DNA of 64,000 nt from Diphasiastrum complanatum. Lineage: Eukaryota; Streptophyta; Lycopodiopsida; Lycopodiales; Lycopodiaceae. The position numbers were made by a program, and so were the translations under genes. Below are positions 52,721-61,456 of this stretch, piece by piece. The stretch covers positions 60,014,975 to 60,078,974 of the forward strand of contig CM055100.1 in the NCBI GenBank assembly GCA_029204225.1. Direction: 5' to 3'. Within the stretch, counting starts at the first letter, position 1; each line of letters begins with the position of its first letter. The notes beneath the pieces are model-generated. The model saw only the letters and a program-made list of their open reading frames with translations, was not told the DNA's origin and searched no databases.

Positions 52721-52888
52721 AATTTTATTGTTTCGAAGCTTGCAAGTAGACCCAAGGAGGGAATGCTTGTTAAAGATGGAGTTGATGAAAGTTTAGATTC
52801 ACTCAGAATACAAATTGCAGAGCTTGAAAGTTGGATGAATAACTTTGCAAAGCAAGAACAAATACGCACTGGGTTATCATCCTTAGAG
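52721..52888 (+). CDS. MutS exon: entry to the clamp domain
   Basis: 56 codons in phase 0 after CCCAATACAG and before GTTTGC. VKDGVDESLDSLRIQIAELE, a W, then QEQIRTGLSSLE correspond to the MutS pattern (I)-x-x-GY/V-D-x-x-LD-x-LR ... ER-x-RTGI-x-SLK that opens the DNA-clamp domain. The expected continuation (V-G-Y-N-x-x-F-G-Y-Y-I) is not found in the next 11 kb, so the following intron probably runs past the window. Confidence 0.9.
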
Positions 52889-53219
52889 GTTTGCATCTTC
52901 TATCCTTCTGAACTTGTGGTGGAAATTTACGTTTTTTGTACCTTAAAGATATAACATTGAGCTCTTGATTTTTGAAAGAAAAAATTTCTTAATCACAACA
53001 ATTGATGGCTTCTTTTTGTTTCAACAAGCATTGTTGTATAGAATTGTCCAAATAGTGTATTTGGAGACTTTTTTAATCTTCTCTTTATTCTGGGGGTTTT
53101 GCAATTGTCAAAGGATTTTTTTAATTAAAGTACATGATCAAGCTGAATCTACACCCTTATCAAAGAGCTTTTCATACTCTTTGATATGGGTATATTTGTC
53201 ATTTGTGTCCTAATAAAAC

Positions 53220-53785
53220 TCAAGTTTAACCCCCAACTAACCATGCCATGTACACTGAATATAGGCGCGATGGATGAAACGACGGATATACTGATGGGAA
53301 CCAGCTGTGGGAGATATGTAATGGAATACCATAAGAGATGATATCCTTGAGAATGGAGATGCTGCGAGGATGTAAGTGCCATCTAAGAGTATCTTGAATC
53401 AATGACTGGGAACTCCGTGACTCTCTGAATGTAGATAATAAGCTGAAAGATGGCATCAAGCTGAAGTGGTGCAACTGGATGATCTACTGTGGAACCGAGG
53501 GCTTAGCTTGGATCATGCGTGATAGCATGGTCGCCTGTAGATGAGAGAAATTAGAGGAGGAGATACCAGTACACCGTCTCTACAGCACCCAAGGCTATGA
53601 GAGCCACAATAGTATCGAAGAGTAGGCACTTATGCGGGGCATCTAGAATGCATCTCTTGAAACACAATCTCTCTAGTTGGACAAGGGAAGAGTTTCCTTC
53701 CCAAGCCTAGCCATAGTTGCGAGTCTCATATAGAAAGTAGGTCCATAAATGGGGGAACAACAAGTAACTACCTCCAAGGGCTGAC
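53220..53785 (-). mobile_element. LINE copy G, internal C-terminal fragment
   Basis: - strand remnants of the LINE C-terminal region (ISILKDIISYGIPLHIS, then FHPSRLYSVYMAWLVGG in shifted frames) and, near 53650-53780, the RLGKETLPLSNQ segment corresponding to GKGHASLVQLER. Bounded on the right by an LTR start at 53786. Confidence 0.7.
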
Positions 53786-53990
53786 TGTTAGAGACCTTGA
53801 CAGCATCATAGGGCAAACACTAACTGATCCACCCAGCCTTGCCAACTCCCTATATGGAGTAAGCCCCTCCTAGCCCAGTGTGAGTACTGGTAGCAGGCAT
53901 GCTACCAAGTGTCAACCTCGTGGCTCTGACATGGCCAACTGCATATCGGTGCCCGACGGGGGCCCCTCCTACTGACAGGGTCTGTTACAT
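53786..53990 (-). repeat. LTR fragment of the element-Z family
   Basis: About 205 bp starting TGTTAGAGACC. From GGGCAAACACTAACTGATCC on it matches the LTR at 62568-62942 with moderate divergence, losing similarity after CTGACAGGGTC. Confidence 0.75.
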
Positions 53991-54056
53991 ACCTATGTAA
54001 CTAGCAGTACTTCAGTGACCCCTATATGTCCATTTAGTGTTGGGGGCTAAATGGCA

Positions 54057-54176
54057 AGTTACCCTTGGATAAGGGATATCCTCAGGATTAAGGGTAGGTG
54101 CCTTTGGATAAGGGCAGGCAAGTGACTATACCTTGGTCGAAGGTATGGAATCAACTTACCCTTGGATAAGGGATAC
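54057..54176. repeat. Minisatellite with CCCTTGGATAAGGG units (left part)
   Basis: Degenerate repeats containing CCTTGGATAAGGG and ACCTTGGTCGAAGGT, both short palindromes. Related units continue at 60250-60345 on the other side of the Ty3 insertion. Confidence 0.7.
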
Positions 54177-54627
54177 AGTTATGGACTCGGCTCATTACAT
54201 TCGCCATGTCCATTTACATTTACTTTACTTTATGCATAAGCAGGCTTTGGGCCCTTTTTTATTCATTATTTGACATTTAGACTATATGGTTGGCCTTGGG
54301 CCCTATTATTGACATTTAGACCATATTATTGGCCTTGGGCCCTATGATTCACTATATTGGTTATTTGGTCATATTACTGAGAGTGGGGGCCTTCTTGGAG
54401 GGCGCACTATTTTCCCTCTCAATTTGGCCCTAGCCACTGGAAGCTTCTTTTTAGGGCTTCCTCTTGGCTATAAGTAGGGATTCTGTGTCATTTGTTACTT
54501 GGCTTATGATATGATCTCCTTCTTTAGTCTCTTTAAGCTTTCTCTCTCCTGCTTTCTAGGGTTAAGTCTTGCTTATGTGATGCTCTCATAGACTAAATCT
54601 AGATCAGTCGTGGCTACGTTCATAACT
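54177..54627 (+). repeat. 5' LTR
   Basis: 451 bp, AGTTATGG...TTCATAACT. The termini AGTTATG/CATAACT are a perfect 7-bp inverted repeat without the usual TG/CA ends. A TATAAG promoter motif lies at 54469-54474. Confidence 0.94.
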
Positions 54628-54641
54628 TGGTATCAGAGCAC
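54628..54641 (+). promoter_or_regulatory. Primer-binding site, initiator tRNA-Met
   Basis: TGGTATCAGAGCAC directly adjoins the LTR, with no spacer. Confidence 0.92.
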
Positions 54642-54649
54642 TTTCCTGA

Positions 54650-55646
54650 GCATCTCTGTTGAGCAGATTTTTCTCTCACAGGAGGGCGCCCATCTTCAGC
54701 TTGGATCTTCACCATTTTTCAGCCGGATCTTCAGCATTTCTCCACACTTGTCTTGCAGATTTTCACGACGGATCGGAGGAGGACAGGCGCCCACTTGCTG
54801 CCCATTTCTAGCGCCCTCTTGCTAGCTGCCTACTGCTGCATTTTCAGCCTTTTTCCTCCCCTATTTTGGGCGCCCTACTGCCTCCTATTTGTTGCCCTAT
54901 TGGGCGCCCTCATGCTTGCTGACCAGCGCCCTACTGCTCCTTCCTTCGCTGAAAATTTCCGCTTTTTGCTGCCCCTATTCGCCATCTTCCATCAGCCACT
55001 CCTAGCGCCCTACCAACCCATCTTTTTGATCCAATTTTTTTTTTGCCGTTTACTACCTCTCTTGGACGCCCACACTCCACCATAGCTGGCGCCCTACATC
55101 CGCCTCGATTTCAGCTCACCCTCCTACACTGTTGTCTGTGTTCGCAACCCTACCCCGGACAATACAAACACGCCTAGATGCTTAGAAAGCCACTCCCACC
55201 CAACTTCATCGCGCATCGGGATTGCTCCCCGTCTTTATCGCAAACTTCTTTTTACCCTTGAAGGGCGATCTCTGATTTTTCAGCCTTGTTTCCTCACTGC
55301 CCATACCTCCTTTTTGTTATCACTTCCTTTCCTTGGCTGCTCCCTTTCCAGCCCCATAGTCCATTATTGTTTCCCATACTTTTACCCACCGTTTACTCCA
55401 CGTTGTCGGGCCCTTAGCATCTTTTTTGGAGGCTACCCGGTACTTTGACATATCGCCGCTATTTTTCAGCTCACTTCCGGTTGCGGTTACAAGGTATTTC
55501 TTACTTAGTTGTCCTTTCCGTTCATCTTACATCGCGAGTTCTATTGTGTCTTTTCATTGGCGTGCCTGTTGTGACGACTTATGTCCTCTCCTTCAGTTCG
55601 TCCAATTGTTTAGCACATTTCTTTTCTCGCTTACTTTTTATTCCCC
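54650..55646 (+). other. 5' leader with repeated GCGCCCTAC motifs
   Basis: About 1 kb, C/T-rich. GCGCCC(T)AC-type motifs recur at least seven times between 54685 and 55095, several as the palindrome GGCGCC. No protein motif was seen. It ends at the gag ATG at 55647. Confidence 0.72.
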
Positions 55647-57000
55647 ATGGCTAGCTCACCCACTACACCTGCGAGTCATTCCGGACCTTTAGATGAACAG
55701 TTTGCTAATATGCGTGACTCTCTCACTCTCCTCAGTAGTCGTTTCGACCAATGATGACCGGTTTTACCACTCTACAGACCGGCTTTGCCACTATGCAGTC
55801 ACAGATTGATTCCTTACAGCCACATGGACCTGGCAAAGCCCCTGTTCATTCATCATTTGGGTCTCCATTTGGACTTCCATCCTCGTCTACTTCCTTTGGC
55901 GGTGGGCCTCATTATCCACCTAACCCACGGTTTTCCACGTCCTACAGCTCCTGAGTCACATTTTCCACGACATCTAGCTCCTGAGCCACATTTTGCTCGA
56001 GATTTTCGTGATCGGGTATAGCTTGCCACCTATTCTGGTTCCTCTGACAGGAACTTGTTAGAGAATTGGTTTGCAAAGCTTGATACTTATTTTCAGATTT
56101 ACCCTAAGACTGATCCTCAGAAGATCCAGTTAGCCGCCTTACATTTAGATGGACGTGTTGCCACTTGGTGGCGGGTCTACCGACTTGACCCTGATTGGGA
56201 CGGTCTCCAGTTATGGCCTACTTTTCGTCGTGATCTTCGTCATGCTATGATTGACCCTCAGTGGCTGAGCCGCCAGCGTGACATATTACGTAGTCTTACT
56301 CAGACTGGTGATCTTTCTTCCTATACAGATCAGTTTATGGACCTTTCCTACCTCTTTACAGATCTTCAGCCCACTGAGCTTATTTCTCGCTACATTGTTG
56401 GACTTCGTGATGCTCTACGATACGATGTCTCTTCTTTCCGTCCACCCACACTTGTTGCGGCCATGTCCCTTGCTAGTACTTTACAGCATAAGTACCCTGA
56501 TCTTGCTCCCTTTCGCTTTTCCCGACCCCGTCCATCTCTTCCACCTCTACCATCTCCGGCCCCATCTGCCCCATCCACTGTCGTCCCGACCTCTTCTCTT
56601 ACTTCTCCCGCTCCTCGCCCTCCGCCTCCTCGTCCTGCTTTTGTCCGACGTTACACGTCTGCAGAGTTCGCTGACATTCAGCAGAAGCGTCTTTGCTTTC
56701 GTTGTAAGAGTCCTGACCACATTGCCCGTGATTGCCACCAGCCCCTGCCTACTTCTACTGTTGTTTTCTACCATGAGGGCACTACCCCAGATGAGTCCGA
56801 TATCTACATTCATATATCTGATGAGCCTGATCTATCTCCTGAGCTTTTTAGTGATTTACTTCCTGCTACTTGCCATGCTCAGCTTGCTTATGCTACTTGG
56901 ACAGGGTGCCCCGGTCCTCGCTCCATTCGGCTACGTGTGCGCATTACTGGTCGTGAGTATATTGCTTTAGTTGATACCGGCAACACTCATTCCTTTATCA
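55647..57000 (+). pseudogene. Ty3 Gag
   Basis: Begins MASSPTTPASHSGPL at 55647, followed by a helical DEQFANMRDSLTLLSSRFDQ and a stop caused by an indel near 55750. The frame is regained before 56055. Capsid region: LLENWFAKLDTYFQIYPKTD, ATWWRVYRLDPDW, MIDPQWLSRQRD, LISRYIVGLRDALRYDV. After a Pro-rich linker comes the CCHC knuckle CFRCKSPDHIARDC and an acidic segment, leading without a stop into protease. Because gag and pol share a frame, the family probably makes one Gag-Pol polyprotein. Confidence 0.88.
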
Positions 57001-58418
57001 GCAGTTATGTTCTCAGCCGAATACGCGCTTCACCTATTCCTGCTCCACAGCCTCTCACAGTCGAGGTTGCCAGTTCTCACTCATTTCCTAGTTCTCAGAT
57101 GTTTCAGGGATTATCCTACCGCATTGGTGATTTTTCTGGACAGGCAGATCTTTATATCATTCCTCTGGAGCGCTATGACCTTATCCTTGGTTCTGATTGG
57201 TTTGCTTCATTGGGAGCGGTTACTTTGGACCTGGCTCAGCAGACATTGACATTTGTTCATGATGCAGTGACCCACTCACTTGCTGGTATTGATTCTCAGG
57301 CAGATTTCCAGCTGATCAGCGGGAAGCAGTTTATCCGCAGCCTACTTAAGGCTCATTGTGCAGCTTTATTATGTGTTCAGCTTGCTGCAGCAGATTCTCC
57401 AGTGACTACCTCTCCTCCAGCAGCTGTTCCTCAGGTGATCTCTGACTTATTACATCAGTATGCATTTGTCTTTTCAGAACCTACGACGCTACCACCATTA
57501 CGTGATGTGAACCACCATATTGATTTGCGTCCTGGTTCTGCTCCTCCCTCCCAGCCTCTTTACCGTATGTCTAAGTCTGAGCGTGATGAGGTTGAGCTTC
57601 AGATTACTGCTTTACTAGATCAGGGCCTTATTGTTCCTAGTCACAGTCCTTTTGGTGTCCCTGTTCTCCTTGTCAGTAAGAAAGATGGTTCCAAGCGCCT
57701 CTGCATTGATTATCGTGCCCTCAATAAGTTGACCATCCGTAACCAGTATTCTATTCCTCACATGGATGATCTCTTTGACCAGTTAGGCACCTCTCATCTT
57801 TTCTCTAAGATAGAATTACGTTCCGGCTATCACCAGATTAGGATGCATCCTTCGGACGAACACAAGACTGCGTTTCGTACCCATCTTGGTTTGTATGAGT
57901 TTCGTGTTCTTCCTTTTGGTGTTACTAATGGTCCACCTACGTTCCAGAATGTGATGAATAACATCATGCGTCCTCTCCTTGGTCGTTGTGTTTTAGTTTA
58001 TTTTGATGATATTCTTGTTTTTAGTAAGACTTTTGATGAGCATGTGTTACATCTTTCATCTGTTTTTCAATTGCTTGTTCATCACCGGTTGTTTGCTAAA
58101 CTTTCTAAGTGTTCCTTTGCTGTTGTTGAGATTGAGTTTTTAGGATTTCTCATTTGTGATGGTCGTATTCGTTTGGACCCTCATAAGGTTCGGGCAATCG
58201 CTGATTGGCCTGTTCTCACAGATGTCCACCATGTTCGTATGTTTCTTGGTCTCACTACTCACCTTCGTCGTCCTGTTCCTCACTTTGCCACTGTGGCTGC
58301 CCCTCTTCATGCCCTTTTGAAGAAGTCTAGTGCTTTTGTTTGGACTTCTGATTGTCAGTTCGCCTTTGACACTCTTCGTCGTGCTGTTGTGGAGGCCTCT
58401 GTCCTGTGTTTACCATAG
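56055..58418 (+). CDS. Ty3 Gag-Pol open frame (capsid to RT/RNase H boundary)
   Basis: A 787-codon frame. Approximate residues: capsid 1-125, linker 126-205, CCHC knuckle 220-235, acidic spacer, protease 295-400 with active site ALVDTGNTHSFIS and RYDLILGSDWFASLG. RT spans 480-700: [60 protein letters not shown] and active-site VYFDDILVFS with both aspartates. Connection: LGFLICDGRIRLDPHKVRAI, then VRMFLGLTTHLRRPV. The first Met at 56055 is internal: the true start is 55647. TAG at 58416-58418 (VLCLP stop) is the first in-frame stop. Sequence continues in frame beyond it. In the particle these parts process Gag-Pol and copy RNA to DNA. Confidence 0.92.
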   Translation: MLENWFAKLDTYFQIYPKTDPQKIQLAALHLDGRVATWWRVYRLDPDWDGLQLWPTFRRDLRHAMIDPQWLSRQRDILRSLTQTGDLSSYTDQFMDLSYLFTDLQPTELISRYIVGLRDALRYDVSSFRPPTLVAAMSLASTLQHKYPDLAPFRFSRPRPSLPPLPSPAPSAPSTVVPTSSLTSPAPRPPPPRPAFVRRYTSAEFADIQQKRLCFRCKSPDHIARDCHQPLPTSTVVFYHEGTTPDESDIYIHISDEPDLSPELFSDLLPATCHAQLAYATWTGCPGPRSIRLRVRITGREYIALVDTGNTHSFISSYVLSRIRASPIPAPQPLTVEVASSHSFPSSQMFQGLSYRIGDFSGQADLYIIPLERYDLILGSDWFASLGAVTLDLAQQTLTFVHDAVTHSLAGIDSQADFQLISGKQFIRSLLKAHCAALLCVQLAAADSPVTTSPPAAVPQVISDLLHQYAFVFSEPTTLPPLRDVNHHIDLRPGSAPPSQPLYRMSKSERDEVELQITALLDQGLIVPSHSPFGVPVLLVSKKDGSKRLCIDYRALNKLTIRNQYSIPHMDDLFDQLGTSHLFSKIELRSGYHQIRMHPSDEHKTAFRTHLGLYEFRVLPFGVTNGPPTFQNVMNNIMRPLLGRCVLVYFDDILVFSKTFDEHVLHLSSVFQLLVHHRLFAKLSKCSFAVVEIEFLGFLICDGRIRLDPHKVRAIADWPVLTDVHHVRMFLGLTTHLRRPVPHFATVAAPLHALLKKSSAFVWTSDCQFAFDTLRRAVVEASVLCLP

Positions 58419-58946
58419 TTTGATCAGAAATTTATTGTTGAGACCGATGCTAGTAATGTTGGTTTGGGTGCCTTGCTTCGTCAGTCTCAGTGTATTATTG
58501 CTTATGAGTCGCGTCGTTTACGCTCTTATGAGCAACGTTATTCTGTCCATGAGAAAGAGCTTCTTGCCATTATCTATGCTCTTAAGAAGTGGCACCATTA
58601 CCTGTACCGTGTTCCTTTTGATATCGTTACTGATCATCAGTCCTCACGTTATTTCTTCTCCCAGCGTGATCTTAGTGATCGTCAGTTTCGTTGGTTGCAG
58701 TTTTTACAATCTTTTGATTTTTCTATTTTGTATCGTCCTGGTCGTGCTAACAATGCTGCTGACGCATTGTCTAGACTTCCTGCTTTATTGAATACCCTTG
58801 TTGCCACGATCCCTTCCTGGTTTGATGATCTTCCATCTGCTTATCTTACATGTTCTGATTTTCGTGATGTTTATAGTTCTGCTCCACCTATGTCGTCTTC
58901 ACCTCATGAGGCTTATTCCATTGTTGACCACCGTCTTTATCATTAA
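58419..58946 (+). pseudogene. Ty3 RNase H
   Basis: Same frame as the preceding one. IVETDASNVGLGALL (catalytic Asp), RSYEQRYSVHEKELLAIIYALK (catalytic Glu in KELLAI), FDIVTDHQSSRYFF (catalytic Asp) and YRPGRANNAADALSR complete a full RNase H. The linker to integrase ends at a TAA at 58944-58946, again an in-frame stop. Without readthrough of both stops no full Pol would form. Confidence 0.88.
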
Positions 58947-59306
58947 GGTTCTCTTTGTATTCCTAGTTCTTTGGGTATCCGTTCTCAGTTGTTGTCGGAT
59001 GCTCATTCGTCCCCAGTTGGGGGTCATTTTGGTTTTCAGAAGTCTTATGCTCGTCTTAAGGATCATTTCTACTGGCCATCCCTTAGGAAAGAGCTTGTTG
59101 TACTTATTCGTACCTGTCCTTTCTGCTTACGTAATAAGTACTCCCGTGCTAAGTCCGCTGGTTTGCTTCAGAGTTGGCCTATTCCTCACCGCCAATGGAC
59201 TGATATTTCTATGGACTTCATCATTGGCCTTCCCCGCACCCGTCGTGGTATATCTACGCCTACGGTTTGCACGTCATCATTTTATTCAGGGCCATGCTTC
59301 TACTGA
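58947..59306 (+). pseudogene. Ty3 integrase zinc-binding domain, core deleted
   Basis: DAHSSPVGGHFGFQKSYARL, FYWPSL, then CPFCLRNKYSRAKS give an intact HHCC zinc-binding domain. QSWPIPHRQWTDISMDFIIG starts the core (first Asp neighbourhood), but right after PRTRRG the sequence jumps into the C-terminal YLRLRFARHHF segment. Compared with 13530-14150 about 600 bp are missing, including the D,D-35-E residues. Both edges carry a GTGGT/ATGGT-like motif, so the deletion may have used short homology. Confidence 0.87.
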
Positions 59307-59754
59307 GAAGCTTGCACCACGTTATTATGGGCCTTATTGTATATTGGAGGTTCTTAGTCCAGTTACATATCGTCTTCAGCTTCCTGCTTCGACACGTGCC
59401 TGTGATATATTCCATGTCAGTTTATTACGTGCTGCTATTGAGGATGATGCTCCTCGTGATGCTGAGTTTCCTACTGCACCTGATCTCTTTCCTTTATTAC
59501 CTGCTGCTATCCTTCAGGTGCGTTTGCATCATAGTCGACGCCGCCGGCAGATTCAGTTCCTAGTCCAGTGGGATGGTCGTCCTGTTGAGGAGGCCACATC
59601 GGAGCCTATTGATGTCTTTTATCATACACCGTCACTTGCGGATCAGGCTCGTGCTCTTGCCGCACTTGTTGATTCCTCTACATCAGCTGTTTCTCCAGTT
59701 GTTACTACACCAGATGCTGTTCCAGTTGATCCTCCAGGGCTTGTTGTTACTTGA
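59245..59754 (+). pseudogene. Ty3 integrase C-terminus and chromodomain
   Basis: In a new frame (part of 58798-59754): VYLRLRFARHHFIQGHASTE, KLAPRYYGPYCILEVLSPVT, CDIFHVSLLRAAIEDDAPRD and the chromodomain QIQFLVQWDGRPVEEATSEP, then IDVFYHTPSLADQ. The chromodomain's WEP reads SEP here (Trp lost), where both nested relatives keep EEATWEP. The stop is at 59752-59754, 44 bp before the 3' LTR. Confidence 0.85.
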
Positions 59755-59798
59755 TCCAGTCCTTTATGGCAGTTGGGTCTTATTTTTGTGTCGGGGAG

Positions 59799-60249
59799 AG
59801 TTATGGACTCGGCTCATTACATTCGCCATGTCCATTTACATTTACTTTACTTTATGCATAAGCAGGCTTTGGGCCCTTTTTTATTCATTATTTGACATTT
59901 AGACTATATGGTTGGCCTTGGGCCCTATTATTGACATTTAGACCATATTATTGGCCTTGGGCCCTATGATTCACTATATTGGTTATTTGGTCATATTACT
60001 GAGAGTGGGGGCCTTCTTGGAGGGCGCACTATTTTCCCTCTCAGTTTGGCCCTAGCCACTGGAAGCTTCCTTTTAGGGCTTCCTCTTGGCTATAAGTAGG
60101 GATTCTGTGTCATTTGTTACTTGGCTTATGATATGATCTCCTTCTTTAGTCTCTTTAAGCTTTCTCTCTCATGCTTTCTAGGGTTAAGTCTTGCTTATGT
60201 GATGCTTTCATAGATTAAATCTAGATCAGCCTTGGCTACGTTCATAACT
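59799..60249 (+). repeat. 3' LTR
   Basis: 451 bp, the same length and ends as 54177-54627. TATAAG at 60091-60096. A minisatellite unit resumes at 60250. Confidence 0.94.
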
Positions 60250-60345
60250 AATACCCTTAAGATTAAGGCTATGTGCCTTTAGATTAAGGTATTGGTGTCC
60301 TTGGATAAGGGCAAGTAGGTGTCTATGCCTTGGTCGGAGGTATGG
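60250..60345. repeat. Minisatellite (right part)
   Basis: Continuation of the repeats at 54057-54176 (CCTTGGATAAGGGCAAGTAGG, then CCTTGGTCGGAGGTATGGAA), separated from them only by the Ty3 insertion. Confidence 0.7.
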
Positions 60346-61456
60346 AACCTAGTGAGGTGTTAGAAAGTCATTACCATGGGTGTTTTGGCTATTTTTTTAA
60401 ACCTTGGTCCTCAACCTTGAACCATATCACTTTATTGGTCTTGGACCAAAGCACAACTTGGGCAATGAGACCTAGTAGGAGGGCGCACTTCCAAGGTGTC
60501 CATTGAGTTCCCAACTCTCACAAGAAAGGCATTCAAAGAGTCATAGGTTATGAAAGAAGTCTCTTGACCTTTCATAAGCCTATGAAGGTTCTTTAACTCC
60601 CTTAGGCCTCTCTCTTTCTCCCATAGTGTATTGGAGGGTGCCATTTGCCATCTATATGAGGGGAAGAGGGCGCCCATAGGGAGGGAGAGAGATCTCTTTT
60701 GTTTGCTATGCTTATGCTCTAGTGTGGCTACTAGTGTATAGAGTGTTTTCTTGTGTTTAGTATGCTTAGGGTTTGGATCTTAAGTATGCTATGGTGGGAC
60801 ATCCCAAGAACATCAAGAACTAGAATGTTGGAGGATATGCAAGATTTATGCCACATTTCTAGCCTATTTAGTTTACTTGAATGCTGGTTCCTACATTAAT
60901 TCACAACAAGAAATGAAAACTAATCCACAACTAGGAAAACAAGAAAACTATTCCACTCTAAATCCACAACCACACACAATATGAATGGAAGGGCATGATC
61001 ATAGGGGCTTCACTCAAGAAAACCATCATGATCAAGGAGCTCAATGGGTGCATCTAACTCATGGAGGCTCTTCTCGTTTCAGCATGGAGTTGATACAATA
61101 CACAAAAAGCTCCTCTTCATAAAGAGGGAGTCTCTTAAATAAGCAAGAGAGCTCCTTAGGTGGCATCCTAGTGGAATTTCCACATTTCACAAATTACAAG
61201 TGGAATAATGCTCTCCACTAGAGGTCACCATCAAAAGGTGGCTCACTCTACTTTCTTTAAGAGGGGTCTACTTGCATTTATTACATTTGCCTAAAAATAC
61301 TAGTTCTTAGATGGTCATTCCATCTTCCGGGATTCACCATGAGGCTTACACAGTTCTTGCTTGCCATTCCTAACTAGCATTTCTCGGCTCTCATACTCGG
61401 CTCTCAATCTTTGTTAGTCTCGTCTTCTCAGAGACCTCCTCGGTCTAAGGTGAGAG
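60346..61456. other. Intergenic or intron sequence, possible leader/LTR of the next Ty3
   Basis: No coding motif. It lies directly upstream of a + strand gag, so may include that element's degraded LTR and leader, but I found no primer-binding site or matching LTR. Confidence 0.45.

Larger units (their letters stand above)
22726..52888 (+). other. MutS-family mismatch-repair gene, central part with giant introns
   Basis: Four exons on the + strand encode about 185 contiguous residues of a MutS homologue: the core/lever segment (TAMGSRMLRKW), the DLERLIGR helix, the following ELPRL segment and the start of the clamp (DGVDESLDSLR...RTGLSSLE). Every junction has GT/AG signals and compatible phase, and the order matches MutS. 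Introns are 22865-28989, 29100-48502 and 48642-52720, all loaded with transposons. The fit by recall is closer to bacterial-type MutS1 than to MSH2-MSH7, but the paralogue is not settled. Upstream exons (mismatch-binding domain) and downstream ones (ATPase) are not in view. Nuclear, mitochondrial or plastid function cannot be told from this part. Confidence 0.85.
54177..60249 (+). mobile_element. Ty3/gypsy chromovirus, best preserved copy of the AG...CT LTR family
   Basis: 6.07 kb with two 451-bp LTRs (54177-54627, 59799-60249) that differ by about seven substitutions by eye, hence the youngest insertion here. A primer-binding site follows the first LTR, and a TCGGGGAG purine tract precedes the second. 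Flanks GATAC (54172-54176) and AATAC (60250-60254) are a 5-bp duplication with one mismatch. Gag-protease-RT-RNase H-integrase N-terminus share one frame apart from early indels and two in-frame stops. The integrase core is deleted, so it cannot integrate on its own. Confidence 0.94.

Noticed and set aside
22726-52888. MutS pieces as a processed pseudogene or four unrelated fragments
   Set aside because: Splice signals at every edge, phase agreement and correct order over 30 kb argue for one intron-containing gene.
60432-60677. 81-codon - strand open frame
   Set aside because: No recognisable similarity, and it sits in non-coding sequence between repeats.
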